Below, one piece after another: positions 16,121 to 24,930 of a stretch of 64,000 nucleotides of DNA. The DNA comes from Haloarchaeobius salinus. GTDB taxonomy: Archaea; Halobacteriota; Halobacteria; Halobacteriales; Natrialbaceae. The notes under the pieces were generated by a model. The model made no database searches, had not been told where the DNA came from, and worked only from the letters and a program-made list of their open reading frames with translations. Location: the NCBI RefSeq assembly GCF_024464185.1, contig NZ_JANHAU010000002.1, positions 496,001 through 560,000 of the forward strand. The letters are read 5' to 3'. Both the position numbers and the translations under genes were made by a program. Every line of letters starts with the position of its first letter. Positions within the stretch are counted from its first letter, which is position 1.

Positions 16121-16200
16121 ACCCGTCCGTCGTCCGGAGAGAACCTAAAACCAGGTAATGTTTCACTCGGCTTTGCCGACGGACGGCGGGGGCGGCTGTC

Positions 16201-17166
16201 CTACAGGAACGTGCCGACCTCGTCGCCGTCGCCGAGGTTCACGTCCGCGTTCCAGGTCGCACGGGCGACCTCCGTCTCCTCGCCGTCGCGCCGGTGGACG
16301 AGCACGACGTGACCGGGGAGGTCGTTCGCGAAGCCGAAGTCGAGGGTGTAGTCGACCTGCCCGAGGCACTCCTGGCAGGCCTCGTCCGTGCCGGTCGCGT
16401 CGGTGGCCTCGACGACGGCGCGGAACGTGTCGGTCTCCTCGTCGTACGACGTGTCGGCGAGGTCGAGCTCGTAGCACGGGTTCGGCGTCACGAAGACGCC
16501 CTCGGCACCGACGCTGTCGTCGTAGTAGTCGACGGTCGCCTCGCTCGCGTCGCGGTCCGTACACTCGCCCTCGCTGACGCCTATCCCGCCGGAGCGGTTC
16601 TCGGGGCCGGAACAGGCGATCATCGTGCTGATACCGCCGGTGTCGACCGACCAGTCCTCGTGGACGGAGACGGAGTGGAAGCCGCTGTTGCAGTCGAAGT
16701 CGGTGTGGTCGAGCGCGTGCTCGTGGAGGGTTCGGCCGTCGCCCGTGACGGTCAGCGTGTACTCGGCGGGCACGTTGAACAGCACGGTGACGTAGGCGTC
16801 ACCGGCGACGGCGACCGTGCCGAGGTCGCGCCCCCGCGCGCCCGTCGAGGCGGTCAGTCCGAACTCGCGCTCGCTCTCCGCGTCGTTCCAGACGTGGACG
16901 GGCACCGGGTTGTTGTTGTCCGGGAAGGCGACTGCCTCGCGGTCGCCGATCGCGAACCGCTCGACCTCCTCGCGCTCGTCCGGGCCGAACTCGGTGTCGT
17001 CGTCGCCGTCGTCGGTGTCGGTCCCGTCGTCGGTTCCCTCACCGGGCGTCGTCGTCGGGTCGTCGGTGGCCGGATCGCCGTTGCCGGGGCCGGCGTCGTC
17101 GATACAGCCCGCGACGGAGAGTGCGCCGATGCTCGCGACCGAACTCAGGAGGGTGCGTCGTCTCAT
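16201..17166 (-). CDS. Cysteine-rich Tat lipoprotein, paralogue B
   Basis: 321 residues. The ATG at 17166 gives MRRRTLLSSVASIGALSVAG followed by the lipobox Cys; upstream in-frame sequence lacks coding character. A Thr/Asp/Gly-rich linker (about 25-60) leads to the same globular module as paralogue A: PVPVHVWNDAE, EYTLTVTGDGRTLHEHALDH, FDCNSG, IACSG, GECTD, NPCYE, ACQEC, and the ending EVARATWNADVNLGDGD. An 80-base gap separates it from paralogue A downstream, so they may be co-transcribed. Likely an extracellular surface protein; function unknown. Confidence 0.8.
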   Translation of the reverse strand: MRRRTLLSSVASIGALSVAGCIDDAGPGNGDPATDDPTTTPGEGTDDGTDTDDGDDDTEFGPDEREEVERFAIGDREAVAFPDNNNPVPVHVWNDAESEREFGLTASTGARGRDLGTVAVAGDAYVTVLFNVPAEYTLTVTGDGRTLHEHALDHTDFDCNSGFHSVSVHEDWSVDTGGISTMIACSGPENRSGGIGVSEGECTDRDASEATVDYYDDSVGAEGVFVTPNPCYELDLADTSYDEETDTFRAVVEATDATGTDEACQECLGQVDYTLDFGFANDLPGHVVLVHRRDGEETEVARATWNADVNLGDGDEVGTFL

Positions 17167-17255
17167 GTGCGACCGTTGTCTCCCCGATAAGTAAACCGCT
17201 GTCCAAGCTGAAAACAGCGTTTCACCACGCCCCCGACCCGGCTCAAATCGACCGT

Positions 17256-18368
17256 TCACCCATCGAGGGCGTCGAGGAGGGCGTCCACGTCGTCCGCGGT
17301 GTTGAACACGTGGAGCGAGGCGCGGACGACGCCGGTCGTCGGGATGGAGCGAACTTTGATGCCCCGTTCGGCCACCCGTTCGACCGTCGCCTCGGGGTCG
17401 TCGTCGGCGAACGAGACCAGCCCGGTGTGGTACTCGCGGGGCGAGACGAGGCGGTCATCGCCGAGGCCGTCCTTCAGCCGGTCCGTCAGGCGCTCGACGC
17501 GGGACTGGACGGTGTCGAGGCCGATCTCCTCGATGGTCTCGATGGCTGTCCGGAGCCCGGCGTAGGGTGCGGGCGCGACGGTGCCGAACTCGAAGCGGCG
17601 CGCACCCTCGGCGTACTCGTAGGGGTCGGCGTACGGGTCGACGGTGTTCCGGTAGCCCAGCTGTGCCGGCGCGAGCGTCTCGGCGAACTTGGGGTCGACG
17701 TAGAGGAAGCCCGCGCCCCAGGGACCGAGCAGCCACTTGTGACCCGAGGCGGCGACCGCGTCGGCACCCCACTCCGCGACATCGACGGGGTGCTGGCCGG
17801 GCGACTGGACGGCGTCGACGACCACGCGGGCACCGGCGTCGTGTGCCCGCTCGGTGAGTTCGCGGACCGGGGCGCGCACCCCGGAGGTCCAGCAGACGGA
17901 GCTGAACGTCGCGAGCGTCGCACCCTGCACCGCGTCCTCCCAGTCGTCGGGGTCGATCCAGCCCTGGTCGGTCTCGACGACGCGCACCTCGACGCCGTAC
18001 TCGTCGCGGAGGCGTCGCCAGGGGAGGATGCCGGCGGCGTGCTCGACGTCCGTCCGGACGACCACGTCGTCGGCATCCCAGTCCATCGCGAGCGGGAGGC
18101 GGCTGATACCGTCGGTCGTACTCGCCGTGAGCGCGACGTTGTTGGGTTCGGTGCCGATGTGCGAGGCCACCGTCGCGCGGGCGTCGTCGAACAGCTCGAA
18201 CGCCGGCTCGTACATCCCCGGGCCCGCACCGGACTCGAACTCGTGGAACTCGTACCACGACTCGGTGGCGTCGACGACGTGGCGGGGACTGGGGCCACTC
18301 GCGCCGGTGTTCAGGTAGATGGTCTCGTCGAGGACTGGCATGTCGTCACGAAGCTGGGATGGGTTCAT
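17256..18368 (-). CDS. Class V aminotransferase-fold PLP enzyme (cysteine desulfurase-like)
   Basis: 370 residues. The PLP-binding lysine is Lys211 in SGHKWLLGPWG; the cofactor aspartate is Asp185 in VVVDAVQS. The start YLNTGASGPSPRHVVDA and the NNVALTASTTDGIS segment are typical of the isopenicillin-epimerase/SufS-like branch. The catalytic cysteine loop of true SufS enzymes is not evident, so cysteine desulfurase activity is doubtful; an aminotransferase, epimerase or kynureninase-like role is equally possible. No linked Fe-S assembly genes. Confidence 0.85.
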   Translation of the reverse strand: MNPSQLRDDMPVLDETIYLNTGASGPSPRHVVDATESWYEFHEFESGAGPGMYEPAFELFDDARATVASHIGTEPNNVALTASTTDGISRLPLAMDWDADDVVVRTDVEHAAGILPWRRLRDEYGVEVRVVETDQGWIDPDDWEDAVQGATLATFSSVCWTSGVRAPVRELTERAHDAGARVVVDAVQSPGQHPVDVAEWGADAVAASGHKWLLGPWGAGFLYVDPKFAETLAPAQLGYRNTVDPYADPYEYAEGARRFEFGTVAPAPYAGLRTAIETIEEIGLDTVQSRVERLTDRLKDGLGDDRLVSPREYHTGLVSFADDDPEATVERVAERGIKVRSIPTTGVVRASLHVFNTADDVDALLDALDG

Positions 18369-18440
18369 GGTCGGTGGTGTGTGTCGAGGCTACGAGTCGG
18401 TTTCTGTGCCGGAGGCAAAACTGGTGCGATGGCCGCGGGG

Positions 18441-18680
18441 TCAGTTCCCGCGGCGCAGGGTGCGGACGCCGAGCAGGCTGTACGCGGGGCAGGTCCGCGT
18501 GTACCCGGTGACGAGCAGGACGAGCCCGACGATTGCGAGTACGAGCGGCGCGCCGACGGTGGCGACGGTGCCGTTGCCGACGCTCACGACGCCCGAACCG
18601 ACGACGATGGCGACGACGAGCAGCACCGAGCCGAGGCCGAGGCGGACGAGGCGGTCCGTGGAGCCGACGTTGAGTTCCAT
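18441..18680 (-). CDS. DUF2892 (YgaP-type) membrane protein
   Basis: 79 residues. The start MELNVGSTDRLVRLGLGSVL is characteristic of DUF2892, followed by two hydrophobic helices (VLLVVAIVVGSGVV and APLVLAIVGLVLLVTG) and the conserved end TRTCPAYSLLG with a single Cys. In bacteria this domain is often fused to rhodanese (YgaP); here it is stand-alone. Function unknown, possibly sulfur or thiol related by association with that fusion. Divergent from the epimerase gene. Confidence 0.85.
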   Translation of the reverse strand: MELNVGSTDRLVRLGLGSVLLVVAIVVGSGVVSVGNGTVATVGAPLVLAIVGLVLLVTGYTRTCPAYSLLGVRTLRRGN

Positions 18681-18797
18681 ACGTTCAGTATTGTGTTGTA
18701 TGCCCATAAATGTACAACCTCGCTCCCGATCCGTGGGAGTCCCGCCCGGTGCGGTGGAGTCTGTACCTTCATGTCGGTGCGCCGTGTCGGGCGGAGT

Positions 18798-19184
18798 ATG
18801 CAGTTCGATCACGCTGGCGTCGCGACCGACGACGCGATGGGGATGGCAGAGCTGTACGGGGACCTCTTCGGCCTCGACGTCGCCCACGAGGAGGAGTTCG
18901 ACGGGATGCACGTCGTCTTCCTCGACGTGGGCGACGGCTACTTCGAACTCCTCGAACCCATCGAGGAGGGGGGCGCTATCGCTCGCTTCCTCGCGAACCG
19001 GGGGCCGGGAATCCACCACGTCGGGCTCGCGACGGAGGACATCGACGCTGCCCTCGACAGGGTCCGGGAGTACGACGTCCGCCTCGTCGACGAGGAGCCC
19101 CGGCCGGGCGCGTGGGGACACGAGGTGGCGTTCCTCCACCCGAAGGACACCGGCGGCGTGCTCGTCGAGTTCGTCCAGCACTGA
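18798..19184 (+). CDS. mce: Methylmalonyl-CoA epimerase
   Basis: 128-residue vicinal oxygen chelate protein converting (S)- to (R)-methylmalonyl-CoA. Metal-ligand contexts are present: FDHAGVATDD (first His), GIHHVGLATEDIDAA (second His region) and VLVEFVQH with the C-terminal Glu. The ATG at 18798 starts the conserved MQFDHAGVATDD; an upstream in-frame ATG at 18771 would add nine non-conserved residues. It serves the mutase subunit at 13511-15193; they are separated by lipoprotein and PLP-enzyme genes rather than forming an operon. Confidence 0.93.
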   Translation: MQFDHAGVATDDAMGMAELYGDLFGLDVAHEEEFDGMHVVFLDVGDGYFELLEPIEEGGAIARFLANRGPGIHHVGLATEDIDAALDRVREYDVRLVDEEPRPGAWGHEVAFLHPKDTGGVLVEFVQH

Positions 19185-19209
19185 GCGCGGGTGCGGGCAC
19201 CAACGCCGG

Positions 19210-19794
19210 TCACGGCCAGTCGTGCGCCCGGTCCTCGATGGCAGGGTGGAGGTCCTCGGGCAGGTCGCGGAACCAGCACGCGCCGTTGAGCTCGCCCGGC
19301 TGGATGGCCACCGTGCCACCGAGGTAGTCCGCCTCGAAGAAGGTGTAGCACAGGTGGACCTCGCTGCCGGTCTCCTCGTGGGTCCCGACGACGCGCTCGG
19401 CGAACAGGGCGTCGGTCACCTCGCAGTCGAGGGCGACCTCCTCGCGGACCTCGCGTTCGGCGGCCGCCTCGGCCGTCTCGCCGTCCTCGATGCCGCCACC
19501 GGGGACGCCCCAGTGGCTCACACCCCGCCCCATGATGAGCAGGACGCGCTCGCCGTCGTCGGCCGCGTCCTCGGGCATCGACTCGGACAGTTCGGCGGCT
19601 TCGGCCGGGCTGCGGCGGATCCAGCAGTACGCCCCGCCGACGTAGTCGTACTCGTCGGTGTCTGTGGTCCACTCTTCGAACTCCTCCCCAGTGAGCTCCC
19701 GGCGGTCGACTTCGACGGGGAACTCGCCGTATCGCTCGCGGAGGCGTTCGAGCCGGCGGTCGACCGCCGCCTCGTTGATGTACTCGGGCGGCAT
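19210..19794 (-). CDS. NUDIX hydrolase
   Basis: 194 residues. A complete NUDIX box lies at about 99-121 (GGGIEDGETAEAAAEREV, then REEV), the Mg-binding element that hydrolyses nucleoside-diphosphate-linked substrates. A helical N-terminal extension of about 45 residues (YINEAAVDRRLERLRERYGE) precedes the domain and is common in haloarchaeal members. Substrate unknown. Start MPPEYINEAA at 19794. Confidence 0.9.
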   Translation of the reverse strand: MPPEYINEAAVDRRLERLRERYGEFPVEVDRRELTGEEFEEWTTDTDEYDYVGGAYCWIRRSPAEAAELSESMPEDAADDGERVLLIMGRGVSHWGVPGGGIEDGETAEAAAEREVREEVALDCEVTDALFAERVVGTHEETGSEVHLCYTFFEADYLGGTVAIQPGELNGACWFRDLPEDLHPAIEDRAHDWP

Positions 19795-19885
19795 GGACTG
19801 GGTACGAAAACGGACTACGGAGTAATAGGCTTCGAAATCCCGTCGTCGCCGCGGCGACGGGAGGGTGCCGCGACGGCGCGGCGGA

Positions 19886-20524
19886 TCAGCCGAAGCTCTC
19901 GACGTGCGCCTCGTCCGAATCGAGGCCGGCGTCGTCGAGCGCGTCGGTCGCGAGCTCGCAGAAGTCGGCGAAGCCGAACACGTACACCGTGCCGTCGTCG
20001 CCGTACTCGCCGATTGCGTCGCCGAGCGCGTCGTCCGCGTCGTCGCCGAAGACGTCGACCGCCGCGCCCGCGGTCTCGAGGGCGTCGAGGCGGTCCGTGT
20101 GGGCCGGACCGTCGTCCTGGTACAGCACGACGGCGTCGTGGCCGCCCTCGACGGCGCGCTCGGCGATGGCCACCGCGGGGCCGATGCCCGGACCGCCCGC
20201 GACGACGACCACGTCGCCCTCGTCGTCGTACTTGACGTTCCCGAACGGCCCCTCGATGGTGAGCTCGTCGCCGGCGTCGAGGTCGGCCAGCCACGGGGAG
20301 ATGTCGCCGTCGGGGTCCACGCCGACGGTCAGCTCGAACGTCCCGTCCACGTCGGGGGAGGAGAGCGTGTAGTACCGCGACAGCTCCTCGCCATCCACGG
20401 TGGCACGCACGAGCACGAACTGGCCCGGGAGCGCCTCGAACCCGTCCGGTGTCTCTACGTCTATCGCGACGGTGTCGGGTCCGACCGTCTCGACCGCTGC
20501 GACCGTAAGGACCTGCTCGTCCAT
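19886..20524 (-). CDS. Ferredoxin reductase-like FAD/NAD(P)-binding protein
   Basis: 212 residues. FAD domain with the RYYTLSSPD motif (the RxYS/T flavin-binding signature) and GQFVLVRATVDG; NAD(P) domain begins VVVVAGGPGIGPAVAIAERA and ends with HVESFG, close to the HxExF terminus of this family. It probably moves electrons between NAD(P)H and a ferredoxin or other acceptor. It diverges from the korAB operon with 124 bases between starts, which suggests but does not prove a link to reduced ferredoxin. Start ATG at 20524 (MDEQVLTVAAVE). Confidence 0.85.
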   Translation of the reverse strand: MDEQVLTVAAVETVGPDTVAIDVETPDGFEALPGQFVLVRATVDGEELSRYYTLSSPDVDGTFELTVGVDPDGDISPWLADLDAGDELTIEGPFGNVKYDDEGDVVVVAGGPGIGPAVAIAERAVEGGHDAVVLYQDDGPAHTDRLDALETAGAAVDVFGDDADDALGDAIGEYGDDGTVYVFGFADFCELATDALDDAGLDSDEAHVESFG

Positions 20525-20648
20525 GGTCGGCGGTACCCGTGGCACCCGTAAAGGCGTTCCTCTCCCCACTCGCGGCAAAAGCGCCCTCGGCCCGTCGTCG
20601 GGTGTTTCAGAAGCCTTTTGCTCCCACGCTCGGTAGCCACATCACAAC

Positions 20649-22403
20649 ATGGCCGAGGACTTGAACTGGGCTATCGGTGGCGAGGCCGGAGACGGTATCG
20701 ACTCCACCGGTAAGATATTCGCCCAGGCCCTCTCACGGGCCGGACGGCACGTATTCACCTCGAAGGACTTCGCGTCGCGCATCCGCGGCGGTTACACCGC
20801 CTACAAGATCCGCACGTCGACCGAACAGGTCCAGAGCGTCGTCGACAGACTGGACATCCTGGTCGCACTGACCCAGCGGACCATCGACGAGAACCTCGAC
20901 GAACTCCACGACCAGTCCGCCGTCATCTACGACGGCGAGCGCTCCTGGGAGGCGGAGTACCCCGACCACATCACCGGTGTCGATGTGCCCCTCAAATCGC
21001 TCGCCGAGGAGGCCGGCGGCGCGATCATGCGCAACATCGTCGCGCTCGGGGCCGCCTGCGAGATCACGAACTTCTCCATCGAGAACCTCGACGAGGCCCT
21101 CGAGAAGCGCTTCGGCTCGAAGGGCGAGAAGATCGTCGAGAACAACAAGAAGGCCGCCCGGCTCGGGCAGGAGTACGTCGCCGAGAACTACGACCTCGAC
21201 GTCGACTACGACCTCGACGAGACGGACAACGACTACGTCCTGCTCAACGGCGACGAGGCCATCGGCATGGGCGCAATCGCCGCCGGCTGTCGCTTCTACG
21301 CCGGCTACCCCATCACACCCGCGACGGACGTGATGGAGTACCTCACCGGTCGCATCGACGAGTTCGGCGGGCACGTCGTGCAGGCCGAGGACGAGCTCTC
21401 CGCCATCAACATGGCGCTCGGCGCGGCCCGCGCCGGGGCACGCTCGATGACCGCGACCTCCGGGCCGGGCATCGACCTGATGACGGAGACGTTCGGCCTC
21501 GTCGCGACCAGCGAGACGCCGCTGGTCATCGTCGACGTGATGCGCTCCGGTCCCTCGACCGGGATGCCGACGAAGCAGGAGCAGGGCGACCTCAACATGA
21601 CGCTGTACGGCGGCCACGGCGAGATTCCGCGCTTCGTCGTCGCCCCGACGAGCATCGACGAGTGCTTCTGGAAGACCGTCGAGGCGTTCAACTACGCCGA
21701 GAAGTACCAGACGCCGGTCTACCTCGTCGCCGACCTCGCACTCGCCGTCACCGAGCAGACGTTCCCGCCGGAGACGTTCGACATGGACGAGGTCGAGGTC
21801 GACCGCGGCAAGGTCGTCGACGACGACACCGTCGGCGAGTGGCTCGACGAGGAGGGTCGCTTCCGGGCCCACGCCAACACCGAGGACGGCGTCTCGCCGC
21901 GCGCGTTCCCCGGCACCATCGACGGCGCGCACATGTCCACCGGCCTCGAGCACGACGAGCTCGGCCGCCGGACCGAGGACACGAACGTCCGCATCGAGCA
22001 GGTCGACAAGCGCAACCGCAAGGTCGAGACGGCCCGCGAGCAGGAGGACTGGGACTACCGCGAGTTCGGCGACCCCGACGCGGACAGCCTCGTCATCTCC
22101 TGGGGTTCGAACGAGGGCGCGATGCGCGAAGCCATCGACCTCCTCGAGGAGCGCGGCGTCGACGTGCGGTTCCTCTCGGTGCCCTACATCTTCCCGCGCC
22201 CCGACCTGACCGACGACATCGAGGCCGCCGAGGACGTCATCGTCGTCGAGTGCAACGCGACGGGACAGTTCGCGGACCTCATCGAGCACGACGTGCTCCA
22301 GCGGGTACAGCGCATCAACAAGTACGACGGCGTCCGCTTCAAGGCGGACGAGCTGGCCGACGACATCGAGGCGACCCTCGCAACGGAGGCGAACGCACAA
22401 TGA
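20649..22403 (+). CDS. korA: 2-oxoacid:ferredoxin oxidoreductase, alpha (gamma-alpha fused) subunit
   Basis: 584 residues. The N-terminal gamma domain starts with WAIGGEAGDGIDSTGKIFAQ and continues FASRIRGGYTAYKIR; the alpha domain starts at about residue 195 with NGDEAIGMGAIAAGCRFYAG and YPITPATD, then EDELSAINMALGAARAGARS and TSGPGIDLM. It oxidatively decarboxylates a 2-oxoacid with CoA, reducing ferredoxin. I favour the 2-oxoglutarate enzyme because this start resembles haloarchaeal KorA; the pyruvate enzyme is the alternative. Its stop overlaps the korB start by four bases (ATGA). Confidence 0.85.
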   Translation: MAEDLNWAIGGEAGDGIDSTGKIFAQALSRAGRHVFTSKDFASRIRGGYTAYKIRTSTEQVQSVVDRLDILVALTQRTIDENLDELHDQSAVIYDGERSWEAEYPDHITGVDVPLKSLAEEAGGAIMRNIVALGAACEITNFSIENLDEALEKRFGSKGEKIVENNKKAARLGQEYVAENYDLDVDYDLDETDNDYVLLNGDEAIGMGAIAAGCRFYAGYPITPATDVMEYLTGRIDEFGGHVVQAEDELSAINMALGAARAGARSMTATSGPGIDLMTETFGLVATSETPLVIVDVMRSGPSTGMPTKQEQGDLNMTLYGGHGEIPRFVVAPTSIDECFWKTVEAFNYAEKYQTPVYLVADLALAVTEQTFPPETFDMDEVEVDRGKVVDDDTVGEWLDEEGRFRAHANTEDGVSPRAFPGTIDGAHMSTGLEHDELGRRTEDTNVRIEQVDKRNRKVETAREQEDWDYREFGDPDADSLVISWGSNEGAMREAIDLLEERGVDVRFLSVPYIFPRPDLTDDIEAAEDVIVVECNATGQFADLIEHDVLQRVQRINKYDGVRFKADELADDIEATLATEANAQ

Positions 22404-23263
22404 GCTCAGACGTCAAATTCACCGACTTCAAGTCCGACAAGCAGCCGACCTGGTGTCCGGGATGCGGTGACTTCGGCACCATGAACGGCATGATGAAGGC
22501 GCTGGCGAACACGGGCAACGACCCCGACAACACGTTCGTCGTCGCCGGCATCGGCTGTTCCGGCAAGATCGGCACCTACATGCACAGCTACGCGCTCCAC
22601 GGCGTCCACGGGCGCGCACTCCCCGTCGGCACCGGCGTCAAGTTCGCCAACCCCGACCTCGAAGTGATGGTCGCGGGTGGCGACGGCGACGGCTACTCCA
22701 TCGGCGCGGGCCACTTCGTCCACGCCGTCCGCCGGAACCCCGACATCACCTACGTCGTCATGGACAACCGTATCTACGGGCTGACGAAGGGGCAGGCCTC
22801 GCCGACGAGCCGCCAGGACTTCGAGACGAGCACCACGCCCGAGGGCCCCAAACAGCCCCCGGTCAACCCGCTCGCGCTCGCGCTCGCCTCCGGCGCGACG
22901 TTCATCGCGCAGTCGTTCTCCAGCGACGCGCTCCGTCACGCCGAGATCATCGAGCAGGCCATCGAGCACGACGGCTTCGGCTTCGTCAACGTGTTCTCGC
23001 CCTGCGTGACGTTCAACGACGTCGACACCTACGACTACTTCCGCGACTCGCTGGTCGACCTCCAGGAGGAGGACCACGACCCGACCGACTACCAGTCCGC
23101 GAAGGAGAAGATCCTCGAGGGCGACAAGGAGTACATGGGCGTCATCTGGCAGGACGAGGAGAGCGTCCCGTACCACGAGACCCACGGCGTCACCGAGAAC
23201 ATGGCCGACATCCCCGACGGCGCCGCCGACGGGACGATGGACCTGGTCCGGGAGTTCTACTAA
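22400..23263 (+). CDS. korB: 2-oxoacid:ferredoxin oxidoreductase, beta subunit
   Basis: 287 residues; the thiamine-diphosphate subunit. CPGCGDFG near residue 19 gives the first cysteines of the cluster/TPP region; VAGGDGDGYSIGAGHF through MDNRIYGLTKGQ is the GDG...N Mg-TPP motif. A further Cys is in FSPCVTFND. Start ATG 22400 lies inside the korA stop (ATGA), indicating translational coupling. The trailing T-rich CCGTTTTCTTCG at about 23267-23278 could act as a terminator. Works with korA in the oxidative TCA cycle if the substrate is 2-oxoglutarate. Confidence 0.9.
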   Translation: MSSDVKFTDFKSDKQPTWCPGCGDFGTMNGMMKALANTGNDPDNTFVVAGIGCSGKIGTYMHSYALHGVHGRALPVGTGVKFANPDLEVMVAGGDGDGYSIGAGHFVHAVRRNPDITYVVMDNRIYGLTKGQASPTSRQDFETSTTPEGPKQPPVNPLALALASGATFIAQSFSSDALRHAEIIEQAIEHDGFGFVNVFSPCVTFNDVDTYDYFRDSLVDLQEEDHDPTDYQSAKEKILEGDKEYMGVIWQDEESVPYHETHGVTENMADIPDGAADGTMDLVREFY

Positions 23264-23280
23264 CGACCGTTTTCTTCGTT

Positions 23281-23450
23281 GGGTCGCTCGCTGCGCTCGC
23301 GACCACGCCTCGAAAAAGCTCGGCCAAAAAGGCCGGCGACTCGCTCCGCTCGTCGCCGGTGAACCGTACTCGCTGCGCTCGCGCGGACGGTCTCGATTAC
23401 TCCTGTCCGGCTAGCGTCGCTCCCGGTCGGATGCCTATCGTCCTGCTTCG
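23281..23450. repeat. Hairpin-rich intergenic sequence after korB
   Basis: Between the convergent korB and lipoprotein genes. It holds a GGTCGC/GCGACC inverted repeat around GCTCGCTGCGCTC, a GGCC-AAAAA-GGCC hairpin, and a CCGGCGAC/GTCGCCGG stem enclosing TCGCTCCGCTC. These resemble the short SSR-like palindromes of the composite repeat family but lack its GCCAGAAAGCCCC core. They may act as a two-way terminator region. Confidence 0.55.
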
Positions 23451-23481
23451 AAAACTCTCGAATCGAACCGGTGCAACGCCG

Positions 23482-24138
23482 TCACTCCTCGTCTTCGTGC
23501 TGGATGTTCTCGATGAGTTCGAGGATGTCGTCGCGCTCGTCGGGCAGCTGGGTCGGGTGGCCGCCGATGGCCACGACGTAGTCGTCGCCGTGTTTGACCA
23601 CGGAGACGTAGACGTTCACCTCGACCTCGCGGCCGGCGAAGTTCGTCGTCGTCGTGAACACGGCGACGTCGGTCTGCTCGCCGAGCATCGTGGCCTGCAG
23701 GGTGTCGGTGCGCTCGGCACCCGAGAGGTCGCCGTAGGCCGTCTCGTACTGGCCGACGAGTTCGGTGAGCACTTCGCCCTCGCTCATGTTGGCGATGGGG
23801 TTCTGCGGTTCGCCCACCACGTCGACCTCGTGGGTCGAGACGACCGCGAACACGCCGACGGTCTCGCCGATGAACTCGTCGTCCTTCTCGTACTGTGCGA
23901 CCCAGTTCTCGATGACGACGGTCCGATTGCCCAGGTCCTCGCTCGACTGTTCGATGACCTCCTGCTCGACGGAGCGCTCCGTGTAGCCCGTCCCGCCGTC
24001 GCCGAGCGCGCTGTCGGCGACCGTCGCCCGTTCGGCGCTGTAGGTCAGCGCCTCTTCGCCGGAGATGAACCCGATGCAGCCCGCACCGGTCAGCAGGAGA
24101 GCCACCGCGAGAACCATAGCGAGACGTCTCGAAGTCAT
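23482..24138 (-). CDS. DUF6517-type haloarchaeal lipoprotein
   Basis: 218 residues. Start MTSRRLAMVLAVALLLTGAG followed by Cys: a signal peptide with a lipobox. The mature start GFISGEEALTYSAERATVAD, then ERSVEQEVIEQSSEDLGNRT, agrees with the DUF6517 family of haloarchaeal lipoproteins of unknown function. The body is beta-rich (AVFTTTTNFAGREVEVNVYV) and ends ELIENIQHEDEE. The ATG at 24138 is chosen over an in-frame ATG 30 bases upstream because it opens a normal signal peptide. Confidence 0.78.
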   Translation of the reverse strand: MTSRRLAMVLAVALLLTGAGCIGFISGEEALTYSAERATVADSALGDGGTGYTERSVEQEVIEQSSEDLGNRTVVIENWVAQYEKDDEFIGETVGVFAVVSTHEVDVVGEPQNPIANMSEGEVLTELVGQYETAYGDLSGAERTDTLQATMLGEQTDVAVFTTTTNFAGREVEVNVYVSVVKHGDDYVVAIGGHPTQLPDERDDILELIENIQHEDEE

Positions 24139-24187
24139 GGTTCGTCCCTCGCCACCTCCGGCAATCAAGGTTCCGGCCTTCCCCGGC

Positions 24188-24820
24188 TCAGCAGACGGGT
24201 TTCGGGTCCACGCCGAGCTCGGTCAGGGAGTCCGCGTAGTCGTCGTAGGCGAGCTGGACGACGTACTCGGCGACGGCCTGGGCGCGCTCCCAGTCCGCGT
24301 CGTCCTCGCAGGTCGCGTCGAGGAGGTCGAGCCCGGCGGACAGGGACGCCTCCGTCTCGCTCCGGAGGTCGCGGAACAGGTCGGCCTTCGCCGCGTCGGC
24401 CTCGTTGACGAAGAAGCTGACAATCTGGAGGTGGGTGCGGAGGCTGACGAGCCCCCGGCCGACGAGCCCCGCGGCGGCGCGTTCGACGGTGTCGTCGCGG
24501 TCGCGCAGGTAGGCGTGCATCGGGCCGACGCCGTCGGGTTCGACGGGTTCGCCGAGAGCACCGACGACGCGTTCGTAGTGGTCGGCCTCCTGTGCGGCCA
24601 CGTCGGCGAACACCTCGCTGGCGGCGGGGTTGGCCTCGTCGGCCGCCCACGACTCGAACGTCCCGTGGGCGAGGTACTCGCTGAACGCGGCGGCCCGGAG
24701 GATGGCCGTCTCGGAGAGGTCCGCATCGGTCAGCGCGACGAGCAGCTTCGAGGAGCCGAGTCGGTCGAGCTCTGTGGCCGTTGCCGACTCGACCGACTCG
24801 CGGAAGGCGGTCGCGTCCAT
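24188..24820 (-). CDS. Ferritin/rubrerythrin-like helical protein
   Basis: 210 residues, almost entirely helical. Paired Glu/His contexts expected of a ferritin-like diiron bundle can be seen: RAAAFSEYLAHGTFESWAAD (ExxxH) and DVAAQEADHYERVVGAL (ExxH). The C-terminal helices include LFRDLRSETEASLSAGLDL. Haloarchaeal homologues are often annotated only as rubrerythrin family or even as transcription antitermination protein; the latter is not supported by anything seen here. No rubredoxin-like CxxC tail. Start at MDATAFRESV; the longer frame adds unlikely sequence overlapping the divergent promoter. Confidence 0.6.
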   Translation of the reverse strand: MDATAFRESVESATATELDRLGSSKLLVALTDADLSETAILRAAAFSEYLAHGTFESWAADEANPAASEVFADVAAQEADHYERVVGALGEPVEPDGVGPMHAYLRDRDDTVERAAAGLVGRGLVSLRTHLQIVSFFVNEADAAKADLFRDLRSETEASLSAGLDLLDATCEDDADWERAQAVAEYVVQLAYDDYADSLTELGVDPKPVC

Positions 24821-24930
24821 GCCGGAGGTGTCGGCCGGCGGCGGCTTCAACGTTGTCCCACACGCGTCGTTTCTGTGGTCCGAGGTGTCCACGCACGGTT
24901 TTTATCCTCCCGCCGGGCGTACTGCAGGGT

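Noticed and set aside
24188-24820. Transcription antitermination protein, a name sometimes attached to such homologues
   Set aside because: Helical bundle with ExxH-type pairs is seen; nothing resembles NusG, NusB or RNA-binding domains.
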